64,000 nt of DNA from UMGS1649 sp045611765 (GCA_045611765.1 JAZKXT010000003.1:23054-87053); one strand, 5' to 3'; positions 41,592-51,337 are shown, numbered from the stretch's first letter. Notes: generated by a model from the sequence alone, not told the origin. A program made the numbers and translations.

Positions 41592-42092
41592 ATGAGTAAT
41601 TACATTTCTACAATAATATACATATGTGTGTTTTGCATAATTCTAGAGTTAATACTTCCAGAAAACAAGCTTAAGAAATACATAGGAGTATTAGTTTCTC
41701 TTGTTATAATTCTTACATTAGTTAGTCCTCTAGTGAATTTATTTGAAAGTGAGCAGGTTATAGCAACAATATCGGAGGCTGTAGATAGTATAAAAAGCAA
41801 AATTGAAATAAAGCAATATGATTTTTCTAATCTTAAAGGTAGAATAATATTTTCATCTACCAAAGAAAACATTGAAAGAGAAATAATAAATAGCTGCACT
41901 GAAAAATTTAGCATAAAGTATGAAATACGTAAAGTTAAAATAAATTTAACCGAAGATTATATAATACAGGATATAGATATATATGTAAAAAAACTACCCG
42001 AGGTATCAATGGCTGGAGAAATCATAGACTATGTTTCGAAAAAATATAACATATCTGCAGAATTAATTAATGTAATTAGGGAGAAAGAGTAA
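41592..42092 (+). CDS. spoIIIAF: Stage III sporulation protein AF
   Basis: 166 aa. Two N-terminal membrane helices (IIYICVFCIILELILPENK, LVSLVIILTLVSPLVNLF) and a soluble ring-forming domain after residue ~60 that faces the intermembrane space. LPENKLKKYI is the family's signature. Confidence 0.9.
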   Translation: MSNYISTIIYICVFCIILELILPENKLKKYIGVLVSLVIILTLVSPLVNLFESEQVIATISEAVDSIKSKIEIKQYDFSNLKGRIIFSSTKENIEREIINSCTEKFSIKYEIRKVKINLTEDYIIQDIDIYVKKLPEVSMAGEIIDYVSKKYNISAELINVIREKE

Positions 42093-42093
42093 T

Positions 42094-42627
42094 ATGGAAA
42101 AACTAAAAGAACTTCTAAATAAAGATAAAAAAACAAGTAATTTGGTACTAATTTTAGTACTTCTTGTAATAGTTTTAGTATCATTTAATAATATATTTAA
42201 TAGTGAACAAAATGAAGACAAAACAATGTTGACGATGAGTGAAAACGTCGTAAATGTGGGAGAAAGCACAGAAACAAGAATTGCAAACATCATATCTAAG
42301 ATTAAAGGTGTAGAGTCTGCAAGCGTTATGATAAGCTATTCTTCGACGGAGAGAATAATACCCGTTTATGATACCAAAGAAAACATTGACACAACGACAG
42401 AAGACGATAGAACGAGCAGCAAGAAAACTGTGGAAAAAACCGTGGCGTACGAGGGAGAAGGGAGTGGCAAAAATGCCCTTCTAGAAAGCAAACAAACGGC
42501 CGAAGCGACAGGTGCTATTGTTGTGGTAAATGGAAATATTTATGAAGACACAAAATTAGAGATTAAAGAGGCGGTCGCTATGGTTACAAATGTGCCTCTA
42601 CATAAAGTACAAATATTTGTAAATTAG
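42094..42627 (+). CDS. spoIIIAG: Stage III sporulation protein AG
   Basis: 177 aa. One N-terminal membrane helix (LVLILVLLVIVLVSFNNIF) and an extracytoplasmic ring-building-motif domain. In B. subtilis it forms a large 30-subunit ring between the two membranes. TETRIANIISKIKGVESASV, GENALLES-like GKNALLES, and ATGAIVVVNG identify the family. Confidence 0.9.
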   Translation: MEKLKELLNKDKKTSNLVLILVLLVIVLVSFNNIFNSEQNEDKTMLTMSENVVNVGESTETRIANIISKIKGVESASVMISYSSTERIIPVYDTKENIDTTTEDDRTSSKKTVEKTVAYEGEGSGKNALLESKQTAEATGAIVVVNGNIYEDTKLEIKEAVAMVTNVPLHKVQIFVN

Positions 42628-42644
42628 AAAGTGTGGGATGTTTC

Positions 42645-43223
42645 ATGAAAATTATAAAAAGGAGTCAACTGGCAATGCTATCTATTTCTTTTATGATAAT
42701 GATAGCAGGATATATAAATTACAAATATGACCCCAAAAGAGAAGAAAATTTAGGTCAAACGATGAAAGTAAATAGTGACGAGGTGTATCTTTTCTCATCA
42801 AGTAATGATGTAGGCGTATATGCTGATGTGATAGGTAATTTAGATAAAAATACAACAATATATAACAACAAAAATTCAGACGATTCGCTTATGTCTTTTA
42901 AAAATTCTAGGGATAATATGTTTTCAGAGTTAGAAGAAAATTATACTGATGTAATAAGTAAAAGTGCGAGTACAGAAGAAGCTAAAGTGTATCAAGAAAA
43001 ATTAGACGGTATTGTTAAGAAAAAACATTTGATAGATATAGTTGAAGGAATTATTAAGGCGAAGGGTATAACAGAAATTGTCATTGTTCCAACTGATGAC
43101 AAATATAATGTTATGGTGAAATTGGATAAAAAGCTCACAGACGCTCAAGCTAATATGATACAGAAAATAATCGAAGACGAGTTTAATGTTGGAGCAGATA
43201 AAATTAGAATTATACAGCAATAA
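42645..43223 (+). CDS. spoIIIAH: Stage III sporulation protein AH
   Basis: 192 aa. One N-terminal membrane helix (MLSISFMIMIAGYINYKY) and a C-terminal ring-building domain that binds the forespore protein SpoIIQ in Bacillus. Conserved KAKGITEIVIVPTDDKYNVM and QKIIEDEFNVGADKIRII. ATG 42645 is preferred to GTG 42633. Last gene of the operon. Confidence 0.88.
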   Translation: MKIIKRSQLAMLSISFMIMIAGYINYKYDPKREENLGQTMKVNSDEVYLFSSSNDVGVYADVIGNLDKNTTIYNNKNSDDSLMSFKNSRDNMFSELEENYTDVISKSASTEEAKVYQEKLDGIVKKKHLIDIVEGIIKAKGITEIVIVPTDDKYNVMVKLDKKLTDAQANMIQKIIEDEFNVGADKIRIIQQ

Positions 43224-43250
43224 ATAGCAAGGGAGACCTTGTTATTTTTT
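43223..43250 (+). terminator. Terminator of the spoIIIA operon
   Basis: A 10-bp stem AATAGCAAGG/CCTTGTTATT (43223-43232 with 43237-43246), GAGA loop, T-run. Confidence 0.85.
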
Positions 43251-43280
43251 GACTTGTTTATATATATTTATTGTTTTGCC

Positions 43281-43309
43281 TTGAAAATAAAAGTCCTGTA
43301 ATATATAAT
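43281..43309 (+). promoter_or_regulatory. Promoter of cysS
   Basis: -35 TTGAAA (43281-43286), 17-bp spacer, -10 TATAAT (43304-43309). The leader is only ~40 nt, too short for a T-box. Confidence 0.7.
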
Positions 43310-43357
43310 ATGTAAGAAGAATATTATATAACGGTAAAGCAAGGAGAAGAGAAATAT

Positions 43358-44752
43358 ATGTTAAAATTATATAATACATTAACTAGAAAAAAAGATGAAT
43401 TTATACCTATAGAGCTGGATACTGTAAAAATGTACTCTTGTGGACCAACTGTATATAGTGAGGCGCACGTGGGAAATATGAGAGCATATCTTTTTATGGA
43501 CTCTTTAAGAAAGGTTTTAAAATATAACGGATATAAGCTAAACCACGTTATGAATATAACAGATGTTGGACATTTAGTTTCAGATGCGGATGAAGGTGAA
43601 GATAAAATGCAAAAGGCCGCAAGACAAAGCAATTTATCGCCTTGGGAAATAGCTAAAAAATATACAGAATTATTTTTAAGAGATATAGACAAACTTAATA
43701 TTGAACGTCCAGAACATATAACACCTGCTACAGAGCATATTAAGGAGATGGAGGAGTACGTTAGACGCATAATGGACAACGGCTATGCATATGAAACATC
43801 CAAAGGTATTTATTTTGATACATCTAAACTTCCAACATATGGAGAGCTTTCACGTGCTAACTTAGAAAAACAAATGGCTGGAGCAAGAATAGAAGTAGAT
43901 GAGGAGAAAAGAAATCCGCTAGATTTTGCTTTGTGGATTAAAGCACCAGAAAATCACATAATGAAATGGGAAAGCGAGTGGGGATTATGCTATCCTGGAT
44001 GGCATATTGAATGTTCTGCAATGGGGTACAAATACCTTGGAGAAACTTTTGATATTCATACAGGCGGAATTGATGCGATACCAATCCACCATGAAAATGA
44101 GATAGCTCAAGCTAGAGGTGCATTTGGTCATTTGCCGGCAAATTATTGGATACACAATGAATTCTTGCTTATGGATGGTGGAAAGATGTCTAAAAGTTTA
44201 GGTAACTGCTATACAGTTACAACTTTAGAAGAAAGAGGTTATGAGCCGCTAGCATATAGATATCTTACATTTACATCTCATTATGGCAATAAATTAAACT
44301 TTACGTGGGAAGGAATAGAAGCGTCTCAAGTATCATTAAATAGGTTGCGTGAAAATTACAAAGAGCATATGAATGGAAGTGAAACAGTAGATAGTGCTAG
44401 AATAGATGAGTTAAAAGAAAGATTTAAGAATGCTATAAACGATGACCTTAATTTCCCAGCAGCGCTTGCTGTAGTTTGGGAAGTTGCAAAATCTCCAGTT
44501 AAATCTAAAGCTTATGCGGAGTTATTAAAACATTTTGACACAGTACTATCTTTAGATGTAGATAAAACACCTTTTAAAAATGAGCTTAAAGTAGAAGTAA
44601 ATGACGAAATAGAAGCTTTGCTTGAAGAAAGAAAACAAGCAAGATTAAACAGAAATTTTGCTTTGTCTGATGAGATAAGAGACGAGTTATTATCCATGGG
44701 ATACAAAGTAATAGATACTAAGGAAGGACAAAAATTAGAGAAAATTAATTAA
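43358..44752 (+). CDS. cysS: Cysteinyl-tRNA synthetase
   Basis: 464 aa class I synthetase. The zinc ligand Cys is in YSCGPTVYSEAHVGNMR with the HxGN-type HIGH equivalent. CSAMGYKYLG and HHENEIAQ (zinc ligands) and KMSKSLGN (KMSKS) are intact. The C-terminal DALR-like helix bundle includes LLEERKQARLNRNFALSDEI. Followed after 28 bases by a FemX-like aminoacyltransferase. Ribosome site AAGGAG. Confidence 0.96.
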   Translation: MLKLYNTLTRKKDEFIPIELDTVKMYSCGPTVYSEAHVGNMRAYLFMDSLRKVLKYNGYKLNHVMNITDVGHLVSDADEGEDKMQKAARQSNLSPWEIAKKYTELFLRDIDKLNIERPEHITPATEHIKEMEEYVRRIMDNGYAYETSKGIYFDTSKLPTYGELSRANLEKQMAGARIEVDEEKRNPLDFALWIKAPENHIMKWESEWGLCYPGWHIECSAMGYKYLGETFDIHTGGIDAIPIHHENEIAQARGAFGHLPANYWIHNEFLLMDGGKMSKSLGNCYTVTTLEERGYEPLAYRYLTFTSHYGNKLNFTWEGIEASQVSLNRLRENYKEHMNGSETVDSARIDELKERFKNAINDDLNFPAALAVVWEVAKSPVKSKAYAELLKHFDTVLSLDVDKTPFKNELKVEVNDEIEALLEERKQARLNRNFALSDEIRDELLSMGYKVIDTKEGQKLEKIN

Positions 44753-44780
44753 AATAACTAACATATTATAGGAGGAAGCT

Positions 44781-45830
44781 ATGCCATTATTAGATAAAAA
44801 TAACAGGAGCATGATAGAAAAGTATAATGAATTTGTAAGAAATAGAGAACATACAAGTGCTCTTCAAGATTTAAATTGGGCATATGTAAAAAAAGAAGAA
44901 TGGAGACATGAGGCAGTATATTTAGAAAAAAACGGAAATATAACTGCCGCTATGTCTATGCTTATTCGTACATTTGTAAAAGGCTTTAGTATAATATATG
45001 TTCCGCGTGGACCGGTATGCGACTCGTATGATATAGCTACAATTAAAGAACTTGTAAGTGAAGCTAAAATAGTAGCAAAAAAATACAATGCATTTGTGCT
45101 AAAATTTGACCCGGAAGTAATACATGATGAAAAGTTAGAAGCACTATATAAAAAAGCAGGATTTAAAATAAGAAACAAGGACAAGCACAAACACGAATTT
45201 ATACAACCAATATACAATATGATACTAAGAATTAAAGGTAAAACAGAAGAAGAAATATTTAAGGGTTATAGTGAAAAGACAAGATATAATATCCGTGTTG
45301 CAGAGAAAAAAGGTGTAACAGTAAGATGGTCTCGTGATGAACAAGATTTAAAGAAGTTTTACGATTTATCTGAAATTACAGCAAAACGTGACGGCATAGT
45401 GTTAAGAGATTATGAATATTACAAACGCGTGCTTGAGTCTTATGATGAAGAGCATTTAAGAATATATATAGCAGAACACGAAGGCGAAGCGTTATCTGGC
45501 GCTATAGCGTTAAATTATGGCGGAAAGTTATTCTACATTTATGGTGCAAGTTCTAACGAAAAACGTAATTTAATGCCAAACTATTTAATGCAACAGACAA
45601 TGATTAAATGGGCTATTGAGACAAGCTGTTCAGAATACGATTTTGGCGGAATATTTGAAATAAATAAAGAAAATGGCTTGTATAGGTTTAAAGAAGGCTT
45701 CTGTAGGCAAGAAGGAGTTACAAAGTTTATAGGCGAAGTAGACGTTGTTTATAATAAATTAGTGTATTTTGCATTTGTAACATTACTGCCAATATATAAA
45801 AAGTTAAGAAAGTTCATTAAAAGAAAATAA
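44781..45830 (+). CDS. FemX/FemAB-type peptidyltransferase
   Basis: 349 aa, two GNAT-like subdomains of the FemXAB family, which add amino acids from aminoacyl-tRNA to the peptidoglycan stem peptide. Family motifs: FIQPIYNMILRI at the domain junction, YSEKTRYNIRVAEKKGV, then YGASSNEKRNLMPNYLMQQT and YDFGGIFE, followed by GLYRFKEGF. The C-terminal end is basic (KKLRKFIKRK). The amino acid added is unknown. It is likely co-transcribed with cysS. Confidence 0.85.
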   Translation: MPLLDKNNRSMIEKYNEFVRNREHTSALQDLNWAYVKKEEWRHEAVYLEKNGNITAAMSMLIRTFVKGFSIIYVPRGPVCDSYDIATIKELVSEAKIVAKKYNAFVLKFDPEVIHDEKLEALYKKAGFKIRNKDKHKHEFIQPIYNMILRIKGKTEEEIFKGYSEKTRYNIRVAEKKGVTVRWSRDEQDLKKFYDLSEITAKRDGIVLRDYEYYKRVLESYDEEHLRIYIAEHEGEALSGAIALNYGGKLFYIYGASSNEKRNLMPNYLMQQTMIKWAIETSCSEYDFGGIFEINKENGLYRFKEGFCRQEGVTKFIGEVDVVYNKLVYFAFVTLLPIYKKLRKFIKRK

Positions 45831-45879
45831 TTAAAAATATGTAAAGATAAAATTTGTTGTTAAAGAGAGGTGAAAGTAT

Positions 45880-46215
45880 ATGGTACATAATATGAGATTA
45901 GACGAAACTTATTTCCAGAAAATAAAAGCGGGGACTAAAACAATTGAAATGAGGCTTTATGATGAAAAAAGGCAGAAAGTTCAAGTTGGAGATGTTATTG
46001 AATTTACATGTATAGCTAACGGCGAAGTAATACATACAAAAGTTTTAGCGTTACACGTTTATCCATCATTTGAAGATTTATACAATAAATTTGATAAAGT
46101 AACTTTAGGCTATAACGAATGGGAAATAGCACTTTATACGGATATGGAACAGTACTATTCACCTACAGAAATTGAAAAATATGGAGTAGTTGGAATAGAG
46201 ATAAAATTAATATAA
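45880..46215 (+). CDS. ASCH-domain protein
   Basis: 111 aa small protein of the ASCH/PUA-like fold. KIKAGTKTIEMRLYDEKRQK and VGDVIEFTC match the characteristic GxKxxExRxxxxxxxxxxxGDxI pattern, and YSPTEIEKYGVVGIEI ends the domain. ASCH proteins bind RNA or hydrolyse modified nucleosides; its role here is unknown. AGAGGTGA precedes the ATG. Confidence 0.8.
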   Translation: MVHNMRLDETYFQKIKAGTKTIEMRLYDEKRQKVQVGDVIEFTCIANGEVIHTKVLALHVYPSFEDLYNKFDKVTLGYNEWEIALYTDMEQYYSPTEIEKYGVVGIEIKLI

Positions 46216-46236
46216 CGGTTGAATATAAGAGGAAAT

Positions 46237-48420
46237 ATGCAAATAACAGGTAAAGTTTCACAAATAATATATAGGAATGAAAACAATGGATATACTGTCT
46301 TTCTGGTAAAATCAGAAGGGGAGTATATTACTGCTGTTGGTGAGACTGGAAGTATAGAACCTGGAGATGAATTTGAACTTGAAGGCGAAATAGTGTATCA
46401 CAAGTCATACGGTGAACAATTTGCCTTTACAAGTATTACGAAAGTGCTACCATCTGATGCCAATGCATTAATAGAATATATTGCAAAAAGTGGTATTAAA
46501 GGAGTAGGTAAAAAAACGGCAGAAAAGATTATTAAAATATATGGTGATGATGCGTTAGAGGTGATAAGATACAAACCAGATTTATTAATGGACATCAAAG
46601 GAATGAATGATGAAAAAGCTTACGCCTTAAGCGAATATATAAATGATGAATGGGAAAGATATAACCTTACGACATTCTTAAATAAACATGGCATTGGGAT
46701 AAATATGGCCATGAAGATTTATGAAGCTTTGGGTATGAATGCTGTAAATATAATTAAAGAAAATCCGTATGCATTAATGGAGTTTGTATCTAATTTGGAT
46801 TTCAAGACCACGGACAAGCTTGCTCAAAGCCTGTCCATTGTTGAGACTCATCCAGATAGAATAAAGGCGGGAATATTATACGTTTTGTCCTATTACTTAA
46901 GAGAAGGACACACCAATATTTTAATAGATACGCTTTTAGAAAACGCACAAAGCCTATTAGGAGTTAGTGAAGACAACATTTTAAGTGGTATTGAGGCATT
47001 AAAACATAAAGATAAAGTGTTTGTTGAAACAAGAGACGGCAATGAGTATGTGTATAGAAAAAGCGTGTATATTGCAGAATTAAACATTGCAAACAAGATA
47101 GTAGAACTCACACGTAAACCCACATTAAATATTAAGCTTACAAAAGACATAGAGAAGGTATCCGAAAAGCAATCTATAGTACTTTCTGAGACACAAAAGG
47201 AAGCTGTCGTTTCTGCGATAAAAGATAATGTGTCCGTAATTACAGGTGGGCCAGGAACAGGTAAAACAACAATCATAAAATGTGTTATAGATATTTTAAA
47301 AAGACGCGAGCAAAGTTATGTGTTAGCTGCACCTACTGGAAGAGCTGCTAAGAGAATAACTGAAACGACAAGAGAAGAAGCAAAGACGTTACATAGGCTA
47401 TTAGAGATAACTAAAATAGAAGATACAGATGTGGATACATTTGTAAATTATCCAGTAAATACTATAGATGCTGATGTATTAATTATAGATGAAGCTTCAA
47501 TGATAGACACACTTCTTATGAACAATGTTGTAAAAGCCTTATCTTCAGACACAAAGCTTATAATTGTTGGAGATAGTAATCAGTTACCTTCTGTTGGAGC
47601 AGGTAATGTATTAAAAGATATTATAGATAGCGGTATGGTAAATACTATTTATCTTACTGAAATATATAGACAAAGTGCTAAAAGTGATATTATTATGGGA
47701 GCACACGCTGTTAAAAATGGCGAGCATTTATCTTTCAAAAATAAAGATACTGACCTGTATTTTATAGAAGCAAATAGTTTAGAAGAAACAAAAGCCGAGC
47801 TTGAAAGCTTACTTTCTCACAGAATAAAAAACTTCTTTGGTGAGAATATGGACATAAACACACAAATAATTGCTCCAATAAAGAAAACAGAAATAGGAAC
47901 GTATGAGTTAAATAAAGCAATACAAAAAATAAGACTGAATCCCAACAAAGAAATGAGACATAGAAATTCTGGAGATAGAACCTTCTATGAAAATGATAAA
48001 GTAATGCAGGTCAAAAACAACTATGATATAAACTGGGATTATGAAGGTGTACAAGGCACTGGAGTATATAACGGGGATATAGGAACAATTGAGACAATAA
48101 ACTTAGTAGAAGAGTATTTAGTTGTGGACTTTGATGGAAGGAAAACAAGATACGAATTTGACGATTTAGACCAACTTGAACATGCATATGCAGTAACGGT
48201 TCATAAATCGCAAGGTAGTGAATTTGATGCGGTTATAATTCCGTTATATGTATGCTTTGAGAAATTATTTAACAGAAATCTACTTTACACAGCGATGACC
48301 AGAGCGAAGAGACTTTTAATATTTGTTGGTCGCAAATCGGTATTAGACTTTATGATAGACAATACAAAAGAGAATTTAAGAATAACAGGACTAAAACATA
48401 AGATACAGAGTTTGGTATAA
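46237..48420 (+). CDS. recD2: RecD2-type 5'-3' DNA helicase
   Basis: 727 aa superfamily 1B helicase without RecBC partners, involved in fork repair. An OB-like N-terminus is followed by helix-hairpin-helix motifs (KSGIKGVGKKTAEKIIKIYG, then similar repeats). Walker A is ITGGPGTGKTTIIK (~340-353), Walker B IIDEASMIDT, and motifs IVGDSNQLPSVGAGN and AVTVHKSQGSEFD follow. ATG 46237 follows AGAGGA; a TTG at 46219 is less likely. Confidence 0.93.
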   Translation: MQITGKVSQIIYRNENNGYTVFLVKSEGEYITAVGETGSIEPGDEFELEGEIVYHKSYGEQFAFTSITKVLPSDANALIEYIAKSGIKGVGKKTAEKIIKIYGDDALEVIRYKPDLLMDIKGMNDEKAYALSEYINDEWERYNLTTFLNKHGIGINMAMKIYEALGMNAVNIIKENPYALMEFVSNLDFKTTDKLAQSLSIVETHPDRIKAGILYVLSYYLREGHTNILIDTLLENAQSLLGVSEDNILSGIEALKHKDKVFVETRDGNEYVYRKSVYIAELNIANKIVELTRKPTLNIKLTKDIEKVSEKQSIVLSETQKEAVVSAIKDNVSVITGGPGTGKTTIIKCVIDILKRREQSYVLAAPTGRAAKRITETTREEAKTLHRLLEITKIEDTDVDTFVNYPVNTIDADVLIIDEASMIDTLLMNNVVKALSSDTKLIIVGDSNQLPSVGAGNVLKDIIDSGMVNTIYLTEIYRQSAKSDIIMGAHAVKNGEHLSFKNKDTDLYFIEANSLEETKAELESLLSHRIKNFFGENMDINTQIIAPIKKTEIGTYELNKAIQKIRLNPNKEMRHRNSGDRTFYENDKVMQVKNNYDINWDYEGVQGTGVYNGDIGTIETINLVEEYLVVDFDGRKTRYEFDDLDQLEHAYAVTVHKSQGSEFDAVIIPLYVCFEKLFNRNLLYTAMTRAKRLLIFVGRKSVLDFMIDNTKENLRITGLKHKIQSLV

Positions 48421-48497
48421 AATACTACTAATTTCTACAAAACATATAGATTATTTACATTTTTTGTGATAATATATAGAAAAATATGGGGGGATAT

Positions 48498-50438
48498 ATG
48501 AAAGAGTTAATTGAAAGTATTGAAGATTATATAAGAAAACCATATACGGATTATGCTGTTATGATAAATGGTGAATGGGGTAGTGGTAAAACTCACTTTT
48601 GGAATAATAAGCTAAGACAAAGAATTGAAAACATTAAAAATAAGGACGGAAAGCTATATAAAACTATATATATTTCGTTATATGGTATAAACAGTATAGA
48701 AGAGATAAGTAAAAAGATATTCTTAGAAACAAATCCTATGATGTCTAAAACTTTGAAAAAATTTGTGGATAATGCAGATGGTAATGTAATACCCGAATAT
48801 GTAAAAACAGGTATAGATATTGCTAACCTTTATGGTGCAATGAATACATCACCAAACCAAATGGACTTTTCTAAGTTATTCTCAACAAACGATAAAGTTC
48901 TATGTTTTGATGACCTTGAAAGAGCAAATATAGATATTATAGACATATTAGGTTATATAAATAACTATGTTGAGCATGATGGTATAAAAACAATTCTTAT
49001 TTGTAATGAGAAAGAGCTCGCTATTAAGTTCAAAAATGCAAATATAGAAATGAAAACTTTAATTGCGACTCAACTTTTAAAAGAAGAAGGTGTTCCTTTA
49101 AAAGATGATGATAATGAGCCATTAGTTGCAAAATTAGATGGTAAGATTAAAAGTGTTTTTGATAGAACTAATGCTTATGAAAGAATTAAAGAAAAACTAA
49201 TTGGTGAGTGTTTTGAGTATATGCCGGAATATTCATATATTCTAAATGGCATGATAATAAAATACGAATATAACAAGCCATTAGAAAAATTCTTAAAGAT
49301 GGAAATATCTACAATTATATCTACATTTAAAAAGACAAATACTAGAAACCTAAGAGTGCTAAAACACGCTCTAAACGATTTTGAGAAGATTTTTGATATG
49401 GTGAAACAAAATTACCCAGAAACTTCAGAACAAGCGTTACGTACAATATTGATGTTTACAATAGCTATTTCGTTTGAAATAAAAGTTGGAAGTGAAGTAA
49501 AACAAATATTTACAGATATTAACTCTAATGAAGAATATAAGGCTATAATATATACTTCAAATATTATAAATGACCAAACAGGTTATTATCTACGCGAATT
49601 CGATACAAGATACTTCTTAAATTCTAAAGAGGATTATAGATTCTTTAAATTTATTGAAATATATGTAAGAAAGAGAATTTTTGACAACAAAGTATTTAAT
49701 CAAAATATGAAGGATATGTCAAATACTCACGTAGAAAAGAAAAAAGATCCGGAGTATACGAAACTTCTAAATGGTTCATATTGGAAACTACAAGATTTTG
49801 ATTTTACAATTCTAGTAGAACAAGTGTTATATGATGTTAAAGAGGGAAAAGTACCTTCTAAAGAATATATAAAACTATTTGCAGTATACAAACATCTTGT
49901 TGAAATTGGTGTAATACGTACAGATATGGAAGATATACACACTAAGTTCTTAGTAGGATATAAAGCGTCTCTTACAAATGAAGCGAGAAAAAATCCGGAT
50001 GTTGTAGAAAAGAACGAAGATTTTGACACAACAGATGTTTTAATAAAAGATTTTGCAAGCGAATGCAATAGACTTAAAGTTGCAATTTTCGATACTTGTA
50101 TAAGAGAAAAAGTAAGCGAACTGTTTAAGAATATGGCTGAAAATGTTGATGAATTCTATAAACAAATTTTAGGTGAATTTGCAAACATTCCAATATTCGA
50201 AAAATACGACATGGATGTACTTTATTCTAAGTTGGAAAATCTTCAAAATAGTGACTTATACAATTTAATAAGCTTACTTGCAACAAGATATGAAAACAAC
50301 AAAGAATTATTAAATCAAGATAGTTCAAACTTAAGACGTTTAGCTACAGTCATTGAAGAAAAGACACAAAATGAAGATATGACAATTAAGAAAGCACTGC
50401 TTGGAAATCTTAGAACCGCCATTATTAAATTGACATAA
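48498..50438 (+). CDS. KAP-family P-loop NTPase
   Basis: 646 aa. Walker A GEWGSGKTHFW (~23-33) and Walker B VLCFDDLERANIDIID (~133-148), where DDLERA matches KAP NTPases. A long helical C-terminal region shows no recognised domain, and the transmembrane helices often inserted in KAP proteins are not evident. Bacterial KAP NTPases are frequent in accessory regions and several are linked to phage defence; no companion effector is adjacent, so defence is only a hypothesis. A GGGGGGA ribosome site precedes ATG 48498. Confidence 0.75.
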   Translation: MKELIESIEDYIRKPYTDYAVMINGEWGSGKTHFWNNKLRQRIENIKNKDGKLYKTIYISLYGINSIEEISKKIFLETNPMMSKTLKKFVDNADGNVIPEYVKTGIDIANLYGAMNTSPNQMDFSKLFSTNDKVLCFDDLERANIDIIDILGYINNYVEHDGIKTILICNEKELAIKFKNANIEMKTLIATQLLKEEGVPLKDDDNEPLVAKLDGKIKSVFDRTNAYERIKEKLIGECFEYMPEYSYILNGMIIKYEYNKPLEKFLKMEISTIISTFKKTNTRNLRVLKHALNDFEKIFDMVKQNYPETSEQALRTILMFTIAISFEIKVGSEVKQIFTDINSNEEYKAIIYTSNIINDQTGYYLREFDTRYFLNSKEDYRFFKFIEIYVRKRIFDNKVFNQNMKDMSNTHVEKKKDPEYTKLLNGSYWKLQDFDFTILVEQVLYDVKEGKVPSKEYIKLFAVYKHLVEIGVIRTDMEDIHTKFLVGYKASLTNEARKNPDVVEKNEDFDTTDVLIKDFASECNRLKVAIFDTCIREKVSELFKNMAENVDEFYKQILGEFANIPIFEKYDMDVLYSKLENLQNSDLYNLISLLATRYENNKELLNQDSSNLRRLATVIEEKTQNEDMTIKKALLGNLRTAIIKLT

Positions 50439-50506
50439 TACTAAATGTATGATAGAATAGTTCCATAAATTTAATATAATTCCAACAAAATTTAGGAGGA
50501 AAATTT

Positions 50507-50713
50507 ATGAAACGGACATATTATGAAGCGGTAGTAAAACTTAAAGAGCCTGTTAGAGGCATCCACACCTATAGATACAATGGATGTCCAAAAATGAAAT
50601 ACAAAATGAAGGGTGATAATGCAAAGCTATGGTTTTACCACCCGAACGGTACTGTAGTTACAGAAGAATTTTCAAATGTACTCAGTGTTGAAGTAAGAAA
50701 ATATAAGAAATAA
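50507..50713 (+). CDS. Small basic hypothetical protein
   Basis: 68 aa, not recognised. Strand-rich and basic: MKRTYYEAVVKLKEPVRGI, KMKYKMKGDNAKLWFYHPNG, SVEVRKYKK. A fold like a small beta-barrel or nucleic-acid-binding domain is possible. TAGGAGG lies upstream of the ATG. It precedes spoVT by 84 bases, with an inverted repeat between them. Confidence 0.55.
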   Translation: MKRTYYEAVVKLKEPVRGIHTYRYNGCPKMKYKMKGDNAKLWFYHPNGTVVTEEFSNVLSVEVRKYKK

Positions 50714-50720
50714 AAACAAT

Positions 50721-50798
50721 CTCCAAACTAACTTTATGTATAATCTTAAAACATTAAGATAATAATATACGTAAAAGCTAGTTTGGAGGTTTTTATTT
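50721..50798 (+). promoter_or_regulatory. Long inverted repeat covering the spoVT ribosome site
   Basis: CTCCAAACTA (50721-50730) and TAGTTTGGAG (50779-50788) are exact complements with a 48-nt interval that itself holds a small hairpin (ATCTTA/TAAGAT) and a TATAAT at 50739-50744. The right arm contains the GGAGG of spoVT and is followed by GTTTTTATTTT. It can be read as a terminator/attenuator for read-through from 50507 or as translational control of spoVT. Confidence 0.5.
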
Positions 50799-51337
50799 TG
50801 AAAGCAACAGGCATGATAAGGAAAATAGATGATTTAGGAAGAGTAGTTATTCCTAAAGAAATAAGAAAAACTTTAAGAATACGTGAAGGCGACCCTATGG
50901 AAATCTATGTTGAAAAAAATGGTGAAATTATACTTAAAAGATTTGCACCTCTTGGAGATATAGTAGATGAGGTTATATGTCTTGCCGATGTTCTTGCTAA
51001 GAATACAGGATTTTCTGTATATATTACAGATACACAAACAGTAATTGCTGTAAACTCTAAATCTAAAAAAGGAAACTTAGATAGGCAAATAACAGAAGAA
51101 TTGCTAAATATATTAGAAGAAAGAGCGTTATATATAAACAAAGGAGATAACGAAGTTAAAATTACAGAAAAAGATGGATCTAATTCTTATTTGTCACAAG
51201 TTATTTCTCCAATAATCTCAGATGGAGATATTATAGGTTCAATCATATTTTTTTCAGAAGGAACAAGAAAGAATGCTACGGATACAGAATTAAAAATGTT
51301 ACAAGTAGCAACAGATTTTTTAAGTAATCAAATGTAG
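50798..51337 (+). CDS. spoVT: Sporulation regulator SpoVT
   Basis: AbrB-family regulator of forespore (sigma-G) genes. The N-terminal swapped-hairpin DNA-binding domain is MKATGMIRKIDDLGRVVIPK to residue ~50. A GAF-like sensor domain follows (ICLADVLAKNTGFSVYITD to the end). 179 aa. The start is TTG 50798, given by TGGAGG 9 bases upstream and by the invariant N-terminus MKATGMIRKIDDLGR. Convergent with the toxin-antitoxin pair. Confidence 0.93.
   Translation: MKATGMIRKIDDLGRVVIPKEIRKTLRIREGDPMEIYVEKNGEIILKRFAPLGDIVDEVICLADVLAKNTGFSVYITDTQTVIAVNSKSKKGNLDRQITEELLNILEERALYINKGDNEVKITEKDGSNSYLSQVISPIISDGDIIGSIIFFSEGTRKNATDTELKMLQVATDFLSNQM

Noticed and set aside
43310..43357. T-box riboswitch before cysS
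   Set aside because: The leader after the promoter is only about 40 nt, too short, and no T-box sequence is seen.
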